NCBI RefSeq assembly: GCF_040954835.1
Contig: NW_027168341.1
Span: 487,001 to 551,000 of the forward strand
Reading direction: 5' to 3'
DNA: 64,000 nucleotides
From: Lepisosteus oculatus
Lineage: Eukaryota; Chordata; Actinopteri; Semionotiformes; Lepisosteidae
The position numbers were made by a program, and so were the translations under genes. The notes below the pieces were generated by a model. It saw only the letters and a list, made by a program, of their open reading frames with translations, did no database searches and was not told where the DNA came from. Shown piece by piece: positions 43,584 to 54,572 of the stretch. Within the stretch, counting starts at the first letter, position 1. The number at the start of each line of letters is the position of its first letter.

Positions 43584-45915
43584 AGCTTTGAGCTTTCAGC
43601 TTTGTCCAACCTTGAACTCACCGGCCGTGGTTAACGCGTGTTGGATTTTAACGGGCTCTGTGTGTTCGATGTACATAAGCCACTGAATGCTGGGTGTAGA
43701 AAATCGTTTTTGCTGGTGGTGGTAATTGTCATGGGGTAGCAACGCTATCGTCTCTTCCTGTAAAAACATAAGTCTGAACATGGCCATGCAGACACTAGCG
43801 ATGGTCACAAACTGAAAGGGGTCGATGCACACAACGCAGGCGGCCCCTGACTCAGTCACGCGTGTCTGTCTGGTCATATTCATGACCTTGTCCCAAAACC
43901 TGACACAGCCTTCTCTTAGAATTGCCACATCCAACTGGCAGTAACGTTTCAACTCTCTCTGTAAGTTAAACACACTTCCCTTGCATTCTTCATACCAAAC
44001 CAAAAACTCGGCTTTCTCCCTCTGCAGCATGTAGTTAACGCCGTAAAGTTCTGGCGGCGGCATCGGGCTGACATAATTTTGGTTTTCTGAAGTGTTCATC
44101 AAGTGTGGAAAATGACCCTTACCCCCGGGGAACCCCATGGCGGCCGACAGTTTGCTTAATTTCATAGGTAGAAAGTTTGAAGAATCGATAAATCTGATGT
44201 TCAGAGCTTTTACGGTCATACACATTATCTTACCACCCTGATTAATTAGTTCAACGTCCATCTTTTCATCTTACAACTGTCTGATTACTAGGTAATTGTC
44301 ATATCCCTTGCCATTGTGCGATATGAATGTATGGTTTTTGAAACGTCTGTCGATAAATTTACACACAAAATCCTTTAGACAAGTTTCACCATAAAATTCC
44401 CAGCTTCGTTTATTGTTAATATGAAGGGCATGGATGTAATTTGGTATGTGTGTCCCCGTTTCTTGCATGCATTCAAAGTCGAAAAAAATGTACTTGTTTG
44501 AAATTTTGGGGTTGTCCAAAGGCAGTATGTAGCACAAATGTGTGTCAGGGGTGTCGATCACGTTGTTACAATGCGAGCACAGTTTCTCTTTACATTTGTG
44601 ACTAGAGAGGTTATAAACCTCACATTTCTCACAAAAGACCCTGCGCTCACACTTACTAACACCCGTCGCTGCATTCCGAAAGTGTCTCGCCAAACATTGA
44701 GAGCTACGACAAAAGACCTTACAGGCCGGACAATTCTGAATTTCTGCATCAATTTCGCAACACTGGGGATCTAAACAGGTTTTACAAGTTTTAACACAGG
44801 CGTGTGCGTTCTTGTGGCTATACGCCGCATGGTAGTTAGTGCAAAAATATGCCGCCCCCACAAAAGCTTTAAAATTTAAAACCCCATAAAAATGCTCTTC
44901 ATGCAGTAGAACAAAAAGTATTTTAGAATTAGGTGGTGTGGGCCCCGTTGTAAAATATTTCCAATCACCCTGGTCATGGTACAAAATTTTAATGACCACC
45001 TTTAAATGTTTTTCAAAAGCAGTAATGTCTGACAAACTAATTTTCTGATTCTCTGAAAAACCCAACTCTTTGTGCATTCGTTTAGCGCCCTGTAACATTT
45101 CCCCATTGGTACAACCTTCATTCAACAAACCGTACACACTCCCGGTGAAACACAGATTACCGCCCGTGTAATGTAAGTCGATAAGGTGCGTTTTTTTCTG
45201 AGCAATTACCCAGAACGGATTTAAATCTTCGACGGGCACCCCCCTGCATATTCCTAACTATCGTCACCACTAATCGGAGGCTGTCATCGGTGAGAATTTC
45301 TGTGTGGCTCTGTAAGAGGTCTGAGATGTGGCTTAAAAAATCAGCAGCATTTAATTCTCCGGGTTGTCTCCTGCGTGAGAACAAGGGTTTGTTAAAACCA
45401 CCCGCAGTCAAACGCAGCTGTACAAAATCATTCGCCCCGATGTTTGGAGAAAGTTCATCCAATATTCTCTGGACTGCACCATGCACATGTTTAGTCATTT
45501 ATCCCGGTGGGTCTTCGCCAGTGCACCATGAAATAGCATTATCAGGTAACGAAATCCAGAGGTTAGATCAGCATCTTCTTTAGAAAAAACGTCTAAGAGT
45601 CTAGCGGCGTAAACCTGGATCAGTTTTGGAAACACTGAATGTACACTTGCTAAAGCGGCTCTTAGATTCTCTAAACCCCGCTTTTTATCCACCTCATTAG
45701 TGCCCACCTTTGATACTAACTGTGCAATATACCGCACTGAGTCTCCCACATCACCAAACACCAAGTCTTTAGGCGTGTTATTATTTCTCTCCGAAGGCTT
45801 GACACGTTTGGTTTTGATCAGCGTCTTAACAGCCGTCTCCGATGCAGTCACCACCTTAGGGTCCGACGTTTCCACCACACTTTTTTCACCGCTCGTCGAT
45901 ACAGCTGCTGTGTGA
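43583..45915 (-). mobile_element. Polinton/Maverick fossil, polymerase part
   Basis: On the minus strand, frames encode part of a protein-primed family B DNA polymerase: a cysteine-rich region, then FFDFECMQ (exonuclease I-like) and HNGKGYDNYLV (exonuclease II-like), with further polymerase-region sequence downstream and unassigned frames upstream. Ends, integrase and capsid genes are absent. The element is partial and broken in several places; I judge it moderately old. Confidence 0.85.
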
Positions 45916-46170
45916 ATAACGCCAATGCTCCATATCTCAAAATCAGAAAACTACACTGTGATAAAAATAAAAGACTTTTCAACACAACAATCAATTAAAT
46001 CTAAATGGTCAAAATCAGAAAACTATGATAACTATGATAAAAACGCCACATATGTGGCACATCCTTACACAAAGGGCTGCGGGTGAATGGAAAAAGTTAC
46101 CCGGACATGTTGTTACACCGGTTTCCTTTAAGACTGTGGTGGTGCTACTGGGTTAAGCGGCATGGTTAAC
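45915..46170. other. Short AT-rich spacer
   Basis: Between the Polinton fossil and the hairpins. It includes the small palindrome GCCACATATGTGGC near 46046. No gene. Confidence 0.4.
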
Positions 46171-46251
46171 GGCATACAGACCCCTGGCACAGACCACTTG
46201 TGCCAGGGGTCTGTATGCCATTCCCAAAATCCACCTGCTGGATTTTGGGAA
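46171..46251. repeat. Two adjacent perfect hairpins
   Basis: 46171-46219: a 21-bp perfect stem (GGCATACAGACCCCTGGCAC...) with a 7-nt loop. 46221-46251: a 13-bp perfect stem (TTCCCAAAATCCA) with a 5-nt loop. They stand side by side next to the edge of the inverted duplication. Confidence 0.95.
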
Positions 46252-46445
46252 CTTCAGGACGAGTGGGAATTTTCTCCTATCTGTCAATTCTGTTTTGTTT
46301 TGGAGACTCTTGGCTGCCTATGTTGTACAGTGCAGCGTGAAGGAAACATTTTCCAAAACTGTGTCAACTCAAAATTTGTAAGAAAACCTCTCTAGCTGCT
46401 TTAACTCTCTTCATTTTTGTCATTTAATGTGACACTCGATGTATA

Positions 46446-46482
46446 ACTGGAGCCTCACATATGCAAATGGTGAGGCTCCAGT
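46446..46482. repeat. Perfect fold-back at the duplication edge
   Basis: ACTGGAGCCTCAC and its exact reverse complement flank the loop ATATGCAAATG. The paralogous sequence at 11250-11290 has only one of the two stem strands. Confidence 0.92.
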
Positions 46483-46761
46483 TCGACACCACTTTACAGT
46501 ATCTGACAAAAGCATGGCAGACTGTGCCATGACCGGCAGATAACTTCCGCTTATTTTTACCATATTAAACATTGGAAAACCTCCCACTTGCATTTGTGAC
46601 ACTTGATTTTGGCTCCACCTAAGACACTCTTAAATCTTCAAACACTTTTCTCTTCTCCCGCAACACTCTTGTCTGTCGGCACTATGTGGCAGCGTTGCAT
46701 GACAACCCATCTCACCACGGAAAGGAACCTAACAGCTTTGGTAAGAGAGGAGAAAAGGACC

Positions 46762-46835
46762 TGGCCCGTACGGGGCTCGAACCCGTGACCTTGGCGTTAT
46801 TAGCACCACGCTCTAACCAGCTGAGCTAACCAGCC
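46762..46835 (-). tRNA. tRNA-Ile-AAT: tRNA-Ile (AAT), inverted paralogue
   Basis: The minus strand gives GGCTGGTTAGCTCAG at the 5' end, anticodon loop CTAATAA and 3' end GTACGGGCCA. It is the partner of 10902-10975 in the large inverted duplication. Confidence 0.92.
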
Positions 46836-47394
46836 TCACGACAGTAATCCTCTCTGTGCTGCAAAAAATCGATCTCAGGGAATTTCTTTTGCCCTCCTTT
46901 GAATAGAAAGCCGTGTAATTCAGTGTACGGGCTTTCTCGTGCATTTTCATGGTTCTTGTAACCCAAATCCTACACTGGCCTGAATTGCCCCCCCATTTCA
47001 CAGCATTTTTCAGCTGATTTAAAATGTACCTAAAGGAGAAGCATTATTGAAGACCATCAATTACCAAAAGCTTTTGTCAAAGGTTTTGGTGGTCATTTTT
47101 AATGACCACAGAGCGCTGTGATCTCGGTTTTACATCTCATCCAAAAGACAGCGCCCTCTTACAACACAGCATCTCCGTCACTATACTGGGGCATTGGGAC
47201 CCGCACAGACCTCAGGGTGAGCGCCCCCCCCGCCGGCACCATTAACACCGCTTCCAGCTGAAAGCTTTGTTTTTTCCTGTAGCTCACCCTCATCCGGGTA
47301 CTGACCTGGCTCACACCTGCTTAGCTTCAGTGGTTTTTTTGAGTTGCGAGTTGCAAGGGGATGCAAGTGATGGAGCCGCTCACTGCAAAAGCCA

Positions 47395-47465
47395 CTGCAT
47401 TGGCCGGGAATCGAACCCGAGCCTCCCGCATGGCAGGCGAGAATTCTACCACTGAACCACCAATG
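47395..47465 (-). tRNA. tRNA-Gly-GCC: tRNA-Gly (GCC), inverted paralogue
   Basis: The minus strand reads GCATTGGTGGTTCAGTGGTA, then anticodon loop CTGCCAT and T-loop TTCGATT, ending GGCCAATGCA. It is the partner of 10274-10344 and is better preserved in the T-loop. Confidence 0.9.
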
Positions 47466-47679
47466 CTTAGTGCCTGGGCCTTCAAAAAAGACGCTTTTTT
47501 GGTGCTCTGTGCAAAACGCGTCGACATCTGCTTCCAGCTGCAAAATGCCATTCACGGACGCTGAAGAATTTATTTCCAAGGCAGCGGGTACAAGCGATTG
47601 GGTGTTTTAAAACCACCAGAAACAGCAAAGAGGCGCGCTTCTTTGCTTGCGCCGGAACACACCAACTGGAGGCGGACAA

Positions 47680-47761
47680 CGTAGTCGGCAGGATTCGAGC
47701 CTGCGCGGGGAGACCCCAACGGATTTCTAGTCCATCGCCTTAACCACTCGGCCACGACTAC
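47680..47761 (-). tRNA. tRNA-Ser-AGA: tRNA-Ser (AGA)
   Basis: 82 nt, minus strand, acceptor GTAGTCG/CGACTAC, anticodon loop CTAGAAA (AGA), long variable arm GGGGTCTCCCC. It is the partner of 9992-10073, which carries AAA, and differs from it at a few other positions, including the T-loop (GCTCGAATC). Confidence 0.93.
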
Positions 47762-49119
47762 AGCAAGCCCCGCTGCCGCTGCGTTCTTGCTACAATCTTA
47801 CCTGGATCGCGAGGCGCCGGCGGAAGCCTATTTCAAAGTCGTTCTCCGTTTCAAAAAAACATTTCCACAATACAAGCCTTGCAGACAGACACGCCTCAGA
47901 GGACTTAAGGGTGGCTTCATGTCGGAATGATAAAGTCTCCCCGTCCGGACATGAAAATGCCACTTTGTTACACACAAAAAAAGAATCAACAACAGAGAAA
48001 TGCCCACAAGCATTTGAAAAGCCGCACCACGTCGCACTTGAAATAGCTCTTACATTAGTGGTAGATGCAGGAATCGCCTTTTTATTTACGCTCTTACCAA
48101 CGCGATGGAAAGCAAAACAAAGCAAAGCAGAGCAAAACAAAACGAACAAACGAAAACCCTCACGTCCCGCACTCGCATATAACGCCGTTACGTGCCCAAG
48201 CGGTATTGTACGTCATCGTAGCACTGCACCCCGGGGCGTACGGTATAAGGGAACGAGCACACGCCATGAATCGCCTCGAATCACTCCCTACAGCTGTAAG
48301 GCGCCTTGAAGCGTGCACCCCCAAAGTTCTTCTTTGCGCATCTGTGAAAGGTAAACTCTTGCGCAAACTCTGAACCAGCTCTAAGGAAACTAATCCGATT
48401 AGACGTTACTTTGACTCATCCTTTAAGGGACCCTTGTTAATTGGAGAAATCAATGATTTCGAATGAATTCTGTATGCGTTAAAAGACAGCTATACACAGA
48501 AAACATGCAGGACACTGCTCATGATGTTTCCCGAGCCGAAACACAGTGCGTTTTTCCAAGCCATTTGACAAAGCCCGCCCACTGAAAACTGCAGCAGATC
48601 GTGTAAAGGCGTTCAACTTTGTAACTACTGCACGCACAGGAAGCAGAATCAATTCCTCTTTTCAAACTGTCAAAGGTTTGCTGCAGGACATCGCACAATC
48701 TCTTTTGAACGGGGACAAACGATTTCTTATGGGGCGCAGTAAGTACAGACGTTTATAAAGCTCCACTCATGCCGACGGTGCAGCATGAAGAAGCGCAACC
48801 TAACGTTTGACAGACAAAAGCCGGGCGCCGCTACGAGCAATATGAAATCAAACTGACAGCACACGGCGTTTCGCGCTGACTCAAAAGTGATCTCGACAGA
48901 CGCTGTTCTCTGCATAACGCTGAAAGAGCTAAAGAGCGTTTCTGTTGAGACGTAACCCAGTGGGCAAAAGACGTATAATATACGTCTATTAAACGCATAC
49001 CTTAGACGTCTAAATGTGGTCTACAATTCGTCTAGAATGAAATTCTAATGTACGTCTAAAGTTATACGTCTATGTTTAGACGTTCATTATACATAAATGG
49101 TTGGAGTTATATTATACGG

Positions 49120-49535
49120 ATAAATTTAGAGGACTATTATACATATATGGTTGGAGTTCCGGATAACTTTAGAGGTCTATTATACGGATAACTTTAGAGG
49201 ACTATTATACGTATATGGTTAGAGGTCTATTATACGTATAACTTTAGAGGTCTATTATACGTATATGGTTAGAGGTCTATTATACGTATAACTTTAGAGG
49301 TCTATTATACGTATATGGTTAGAGGTCTATTATACGGATAACTTTAGAGGTCTATTATACGTATATGGTTAGAGGTCTTTTATACGGATAACTTTAGAGG
49401 TCTATTATACGTATATGGTTAGAGGTCTATTATACGCATAACTTTAGAGGTCTATTATACGTATATGGTTAGAGGTCTTTTATACGGATAATTTTAGAGG
49501 TCTATTATACGTATATGGGTAGAGGTCTATTATAC
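49120..49535 (+). repeat. 50-bp minisatellite in the transposon end
   Basis: Units alternate ACTTTAGAGGTCTATTATAC and GTATATGGTTAGAGGTC, about eight units with variants (GGATA, GTATA, GCATA). The matching array in copy 2 (22450-22620) is much shorter. Confidence 0.9.
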
Positions 49536-51495
49536 ATCAAAGATAGATTTTATAGGTGTAGAAACAAGTAAACCAAGCCAATGATTAGGTTTAGAAATTT
49601 ATTCTGAAAATACACATTCACACCTGAAACATATGTATTTCAAATTATACATTGTATACAATCAATCAACAATCAACATATGGGCAATAATCATAAAAAA
49701 CACAACTAGTCTTAAACTTCACCTACAAATTCTGGTAACATGGCAATATACAGTATAGTAATGACAAACACAAAACTAATTACATTAACACACTAACTCA
49801 AAACCACATTTTGATTCAAATATACATTTTAAAATGTACAACTTCTATATTTCCAAGAAAAAAAATATTACAATGGAAGTTAAGACGATTTTTGTCCACT
49901 ATTTGCAAACCCTGTCTAATTGTCCTGTTAGAACCAAAAACCTATTATTTTCAGAGTCCAGATCTCCTGGCCCCCTGCCTTGCATATGCATTCTTCAAGT
50001 AACACATTGCGTGCTCCTTTATTTCTTTTTCTGTTGATGTAGGGTGGGACTTCAGCACCGCAGCTAGGAGAAAATTATATAATATTACTTCCCAAATAAA
50101 TGATGATTAATATCTTCTTTAGTATAATCTAAAAAATGAACGGTTTACTAAGCTCAAAGCTGAAATCAATGTATAAAATTTGGCTTGCATCATAGCAGTT
50201 GAGCAATAAAGTCTATCCTAATTAAAGAGTACCCAAAGTTTGAAAGTACAACATAGAATAAGAATAAGAGAAATGGCAAAACGATTTTGTGTCATCTTCC
50301 CCATTCACACTATTTTATGTGCCATTTTTTTGCTTATTCACATACTATTTTAATCAAAATAATATTAAGAAAGATCTGTATGTATTCAGATAGTATTATT
50401 ATTGTTCATACTTACTCGTCAAAAGAGGATTGCTGAGATATTTGCGGATATACTTCTACGTTTGAAAAACGTGTCCAAAATGGTGACCAACGAATACTAG
50501 CAATGCATTGTGGTATATAACCGGAAAATATGCTGGGTTCGATATTTTCTCAACGTATGCGTTTATTAATGTTGTCGATATTATGGTTGAAATTTAACAT
50601 TGATAATACATCGCGGCTATGTGCCCCCTGCTATGAGCTGATGTGCAATTTTAACGCATGCAGTTAGTAAGGATCGGTCACTGTTGTATGGTATTATATA
50701 TAATTACATTATGGAATAGGATGGGGACAGGCCTGGCATCACGGGGGGAGGGGGGAATGTCGCCCCTTCAGTTTTGGGCAAAAAGTTTTACCTAACTTAA
50801 TTTGCGCCCTAAAAAAATAGTTGTACTTTGTCAATGGTCAGACAACACTAAATGACACGAACAGTCACTCAGTCTGTTTGATGGGCAGGAGGGCTATCCG
50901 TCCAGGAACTGCACATATTATTGAGTGTCAACATTACGATCCTGTTTGCTCAGGTGGACCGATTCCTTGCAGTAGTTCCTTGCAGTAAAGATTTAATACT
51001 TAAAATCGTTATATAACTAGGACTAGTTATAGCAGTCTGTGCTTTCTGTTGGTTTTACAACATTTTTTTCTTAACGATTCAGAACGTCCATGTAGCTGCA
51101 AAAATGAACGCTTATGGTACTTTTTGCTCCAGGCAATACAAACCGTGAGAGTGACGAAAAATGTGAAACTGAACTTCATCGCAAATACCAGATTGCTAGT
51201 CGTTATCTTCTATCATGAAGCACTAATCAATGGCATAGCTGCGAGATTTCATTTGGGTAGCTGCACCGAACAGCTCCGTTTCAACCGAAATATCACTCCC
51301 CCCTCAGAATTTCAGACGCCCCCCTACAGATTTTTCCTCGGGCACCGCACACTGATGGGGGACGGGGTGTCCAGGAAATGGTATCAACTTTTGTCAAGAA
51401 AATAAAAATAGAAACTCTATAGGCACTCAAACATTTTACTGTTTTTTTTCAGGCAGGTGGCAAGACCCCTCAGCAAAACCCTTGTATGCCAAGCT

Positions 51496-52046
51496 GTGGG
51501 CATTGATTCGTCGAATATACGTATATTTACGGCGAAATTATGGCTATACGTATATATACGTCGCCTCGACGTATAATCAACGTCGAATTGCAACCGTAAA
51601 ATCGACGACATGAATAAACGCATATATAACGTCGAAAACACATCTAACACAGTGCCTGAGGCTTTTTACTGTATGTATCGTGTGTGCCGCAACTAGGAGT
51701 ATACGGCACTCTGCACAGTGTACGAAGTAAATTATTTTCGCAGAAATTAATTTATTATATTTACTATATTTATTATACACATGTAAATTAATTGCTGCGA
51801 AAATAATTTACTTCGTACACTGTGCAGAGTGCCGTATACTCCTAGTTGCGGCACACACGATACATACAGTAAAAAGCCTCAGGCACTGTGTTAGATGTGT
51901 TTTCGACGTTATATATGCGTTTGTTAATGTCGTCAATTTTACGGTTGCAATTCGACGTTGATTATACGTCGAGGCGACGTATATATACGTATAGCCGTAA
52001 TTTCGCCGTAAATATACGTATATTCGACGAATCAATGCCCACTGGG
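51496..52046. repeat. Near-perfect palindrome with about 260-bp arms
   Basis: The arms run from GTGGGCATTGATTCGTCG inward and meet at an AT-rich centre near 51770. They are themselves rich in small CGTATATACG-type palindromes. The same unit is at 19609-20492 (with the TRIM) and as a half at 11378. Confidence 0.9.
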
Positions 52047-52088
52047 AACAAGCTCGCTTCTTTCTACCATGATGTCACCATGACCAAA

Positions 52089-52101
52089 TCTGTCTTTAAA
52101 C
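52089..52101 (-). terminator. snRNA 3' box of U4 copy 3
   Basis: The reverse strand reads GTTTAAAGACAGA, identical to the other two copies. The transposon at 48956-52046 ends 42 bp further on. Confidence 0.82.
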
Positions 52102-52109
52102 ACCTTGCT

Positions 52110-52254
52110 CAGTCTCTAACGAGACTGTCAAAAATAGCTTTCGCTGATTGTATTGCAAACCGGCGGAAGCGGGGTATTGGGAAAAGTTTTCAACTAGCAA
52201 TAATCCCGCCTCGGCTAAACCTCACAGGCTACGATACTGCCACTGCGCAAAGCT
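52110..52254 (-). ncRNA. rnu4: U4 spliceosomal snRNA, copy 3
   Basis: Read on the minus strand this is a 145-nt U4 gene with a few substitutions relative to copies 1 and 2 (for example GCGGGATT for GCGCGATT, and CTATTTTTG at the Sm site where the others read CAATTTTTG). The upstream flank (52255-52390) matches that of copy 2. A DNA transposon has landed 63 bp beyond its 3' end, just outside the 3' box. The altered Sm site may weaken it. Confidence 0.9.
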
Positions 52255-52866
52255 GACGGTTGCCAGGCAACCGCGGGGATCCTATGGAAATCGTTATCAA
52301 TCGTCTCATGGCATGTCGTTGCTGTAACGCTTCATATTTGTCGTCTTCTTCTAGCTTGAGGTTTTGAAGAATTTCATGACAGACAAGGGCTCCGTTGGGA
52401 ACAAAGAAACCCGTTGATTCTTTTCAGCAGCAGAAATACAACCCTTTAAATACAAGATGACAGAACAATGACGAAGGGCATGCCGGGAGGAACTCATGCA
52501 CTACAGAGGAAAGGGGGTGGGCACGTACAGTTCACATTCAAGCCACAAGTACTCTTCTCGGATGTTGCACAAACAAATCCTAACGTCTTGAAAGCATTGC
52601 GGCATGTTTGTGTCCCACTTCCCGTGGCTGCAGGATGACTGACACGAACGGACAAACACAATCTGTGGCGTTTAGCGTGACATAGTCTTGCAGGCATCGT
52701 GCTGTCTCACTGCAATACTATACCGCTGGAGGAAACAGTCCATCTGGCCATGAAACTCATTTGAACGTCTAGCTACAGCAACTAACAATATCATGATTTA
52801 TTCAGGATGTGTGGAATCAGAACGTCCCGGAGACAGCTTCCGAAATCTTGAGCATTCTCTGGTGGT

Positions 52867-54460
52867 AGGGGCGTTCAAGATGGCGCTCAGGTGGGAGGTA
52901 AAGTTTAGTGGTTGAGGATTTTTTTTGAGTTTTTCATGACCTGAATGTTAATTTTTGCTTTTTTTGACTACAGAAAAATAAGGACTTAACACTACTTGTT
53001 TAAACTTCAGTTATAATTGAAAGAAAAAAAAACTATTTTTTTTAGGTTTAAGAATTTCGATATGAGTAACACTGGGAAAAGAAAAGAGAGTGCTGGGTCT
53101 TCGAAGGAGAACTCTAAGATACCTCAATCGTATATGTATAGCACTACAAGAAAATTGATGGCAACTAAAGGGAAAAGTGAAGCAGCTGGAGGGGACGTGG
53201 AAAGAGTGCTGGAGATGCGCTCGTACGCGAGCGCTCGCAGCCCAAGTGAGACTCAGCTGCCAGAGGAAGAGCCGGAGTCCCTGCCCAGCACACCTGTGAA
53301 AACCCCGGCAGCCAAGAGAGGAAGGGGCAACCTGACGCTGGAGGAGCTCCAGACCAACATCTTCAACATGATGGCACAGAGCATGGGTGAGCTGAAGGAA
53401 ATGACTTGATCTAATACAGTCGCAATCGAAAGTCTTAAAAAGTCCATGGACTGTGTGTTTAAAGAGGTTGAAGACTTAAAGAGTGAAGTAAAAGTTCTTA
53501 AACAAGTAAATACCAAACAAGAAAAGCATATTAAAGAACTTGAATTGAAAGTGAACGATGTAGATAGATACCGTCGATGATGGAATTTAAAATTATTTGG
53601 AGTTAAAGAGGAACGTGATAAGGACCTTGTTGCAACAGTGAAGGGTATCTGTAAAAGGACCCTGCCGGACCAGGAGGACGTAATATCGGCCATTGACTTT
53701 GTTCACAAGCTCGGGAGAGCGAACATGTCTGGGCAAGTGCTCCCCAGATCGATTATAATACAGTTCACCAAGAGGACGGCGAGGGACATGCTGTGGCGAG
53801 CGGCGAGGGGGAATGAGTATTTGAATGGGAACAAACTGAGGTTTGCAGAGGACCTGTCTGCTGCGGACAGGAGTACCAGGAACCAGCTGTGGCCCCAGGT
53901 TGAAGCTGCCAGAAGAGAGGGGAGGAGAGCCTACTTTGTGGGAGCGAGGGCCTTTGTGGACGGGAAGGAGATTTGCTCCCAGTGACTGCTCAGTTAATGA
54001 TTATGTTTGGTTTTATTTGTTATACCAGTATATACTAGTGTTTCTTTAGTGTTAGTTTGGAATGGTGTAGTTAAGTGTTAAGGACTGTTATAGTTCTGGT
54101 TCTTTGAAAAACTCAATAGTTTAGACAGTCTTAGAGTTAGTTATTTGCTTTTGTGTATGTCTTTTTCATGAATGCCAGAGGTACTCGAAATGTTGTTAAA
54201 AGAAAAACTGTGTGCTGAGTTTTATTTTTTACAGGAAACGCATGCATGTTGAAACTAAAGTTTATAAATAATTGAGAAATATTAAAGCAAGGAAAATATG
54301 ATACATGTAAAATATACAATTTGATCACATAATTACTTAATTACCTCTGGTAGTTAAATGCTTTTTTCTGCTGCATTTTTTTTCTCTTGTACATGACTCT
54401 GATCCTCTTGTTGTATTTGTATTTGTAAATTCTATGTTTAATAAAATTTTTTTTTAAAAA
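52867..54460 (+). mobile_element. L1-clade LINE, internally deleted
   Basis: It is flanked by AGCATTCTCTGGTGGT on both sides (52851-52866 and 54461-54476), a 16-bp target duplication, with an A-rich 3' end. The empty site is present at 31879-31894. The 5' end keeps CAAGATGGCG 10 bp in, like the YY1-type site of mammalian L1. ORF1 follows, then the first codons of an ORF2 endonuclease (NARGTRNVVKRK, LQETH), then a jump to the 3' UTR. Without ORF2 it cannot move on its own. Confidence 0.9.
53062..53985 (+). pseudogene. L1 ORF1 (RNA-binding chaperone), two in-frame TGA codons
   Basis: 308 codons in one frame from ATG at 53062. The N-terminus is basic and serine-rich, a coiled coil occupies about residues 115-170 (SLKKSMDCVFKEVEDLKSEV), and the RRM plus C-terminal domain follow (FGVKEERD, IDFVHKLG, PRSIIIQFTKR, RTYF-like AYFVGARAF). 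This is the ORF1p layout of L1 elements, a trimeric RNA-binding protein. TGA codons at 53407 and 53578 interrupt it; the second may be CGA decay. Confidence 0.88.
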
Positions 54461-54500
54461 AGCATTCTCTGGTGGTGTCCTGCAGACTTCCTGTGGGCAT

Positions 54501-54572
54501 GCGTTGGTGGTATAGTGGTGAGCATAGCTGCCTTCCAAGCAGTTGACCCGGGTTCGATTCCCGGCCAACGCA
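54501..54572 (+). tRNA. tRNA-Gly-TCC: tRNA-Gly (TCC)
   Basis: 72 nt, acceptor GCGTTGG/CCAACGC, anticodon loop CTTCCAA, T-arm CCGGGTTCGATTCCCGG; TTTT follows within 20 bp. A deleted L1 element ends 40 bp upstream. Confidence 0.94.

Larger units (their letters stand above)
48956..52046. mobile_element. Palindrome-bearing DNA transposon, copy 1 (complete)
   Basis: 3,091 bp with ends CCCAGTGGGCA and TGCCCACTGGG. AA lies on both sides (48954-48955 and 52047-52048). The empty site (GACGTAACAAGCTCG on the reverse strand) is readable at about 8780-8796, and closely related at about 32950-32965. Left end: a 50-bp minisatellite. Centre: AT-rich body 49540-51495. Right end: a 551-bp near-perfect palindrome 51496-52046. 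No long open frame, so non-autonomous. The superfamily is not determined. Confidence 0.85.
46430..52254 (-). repeat. U4-Ser-Gly-Ile block, inverted copy split by a transposon
   Basis: Reverse counterpart of 8583-11350, interrupted at 48954-52048 by the palindromic transposon. It holds tRNA-Ile, tRNA-Gly, tRNA-Ser(AGA) and U4 copy 3. Confidence 0.9.

Noticed and set aside
49120-49535. Regular repeats as a CRISPR-like array
   Set aside because: The units are head-to-tail with no unique spacers; this is a minisatellite in a eukaryotic transposon.
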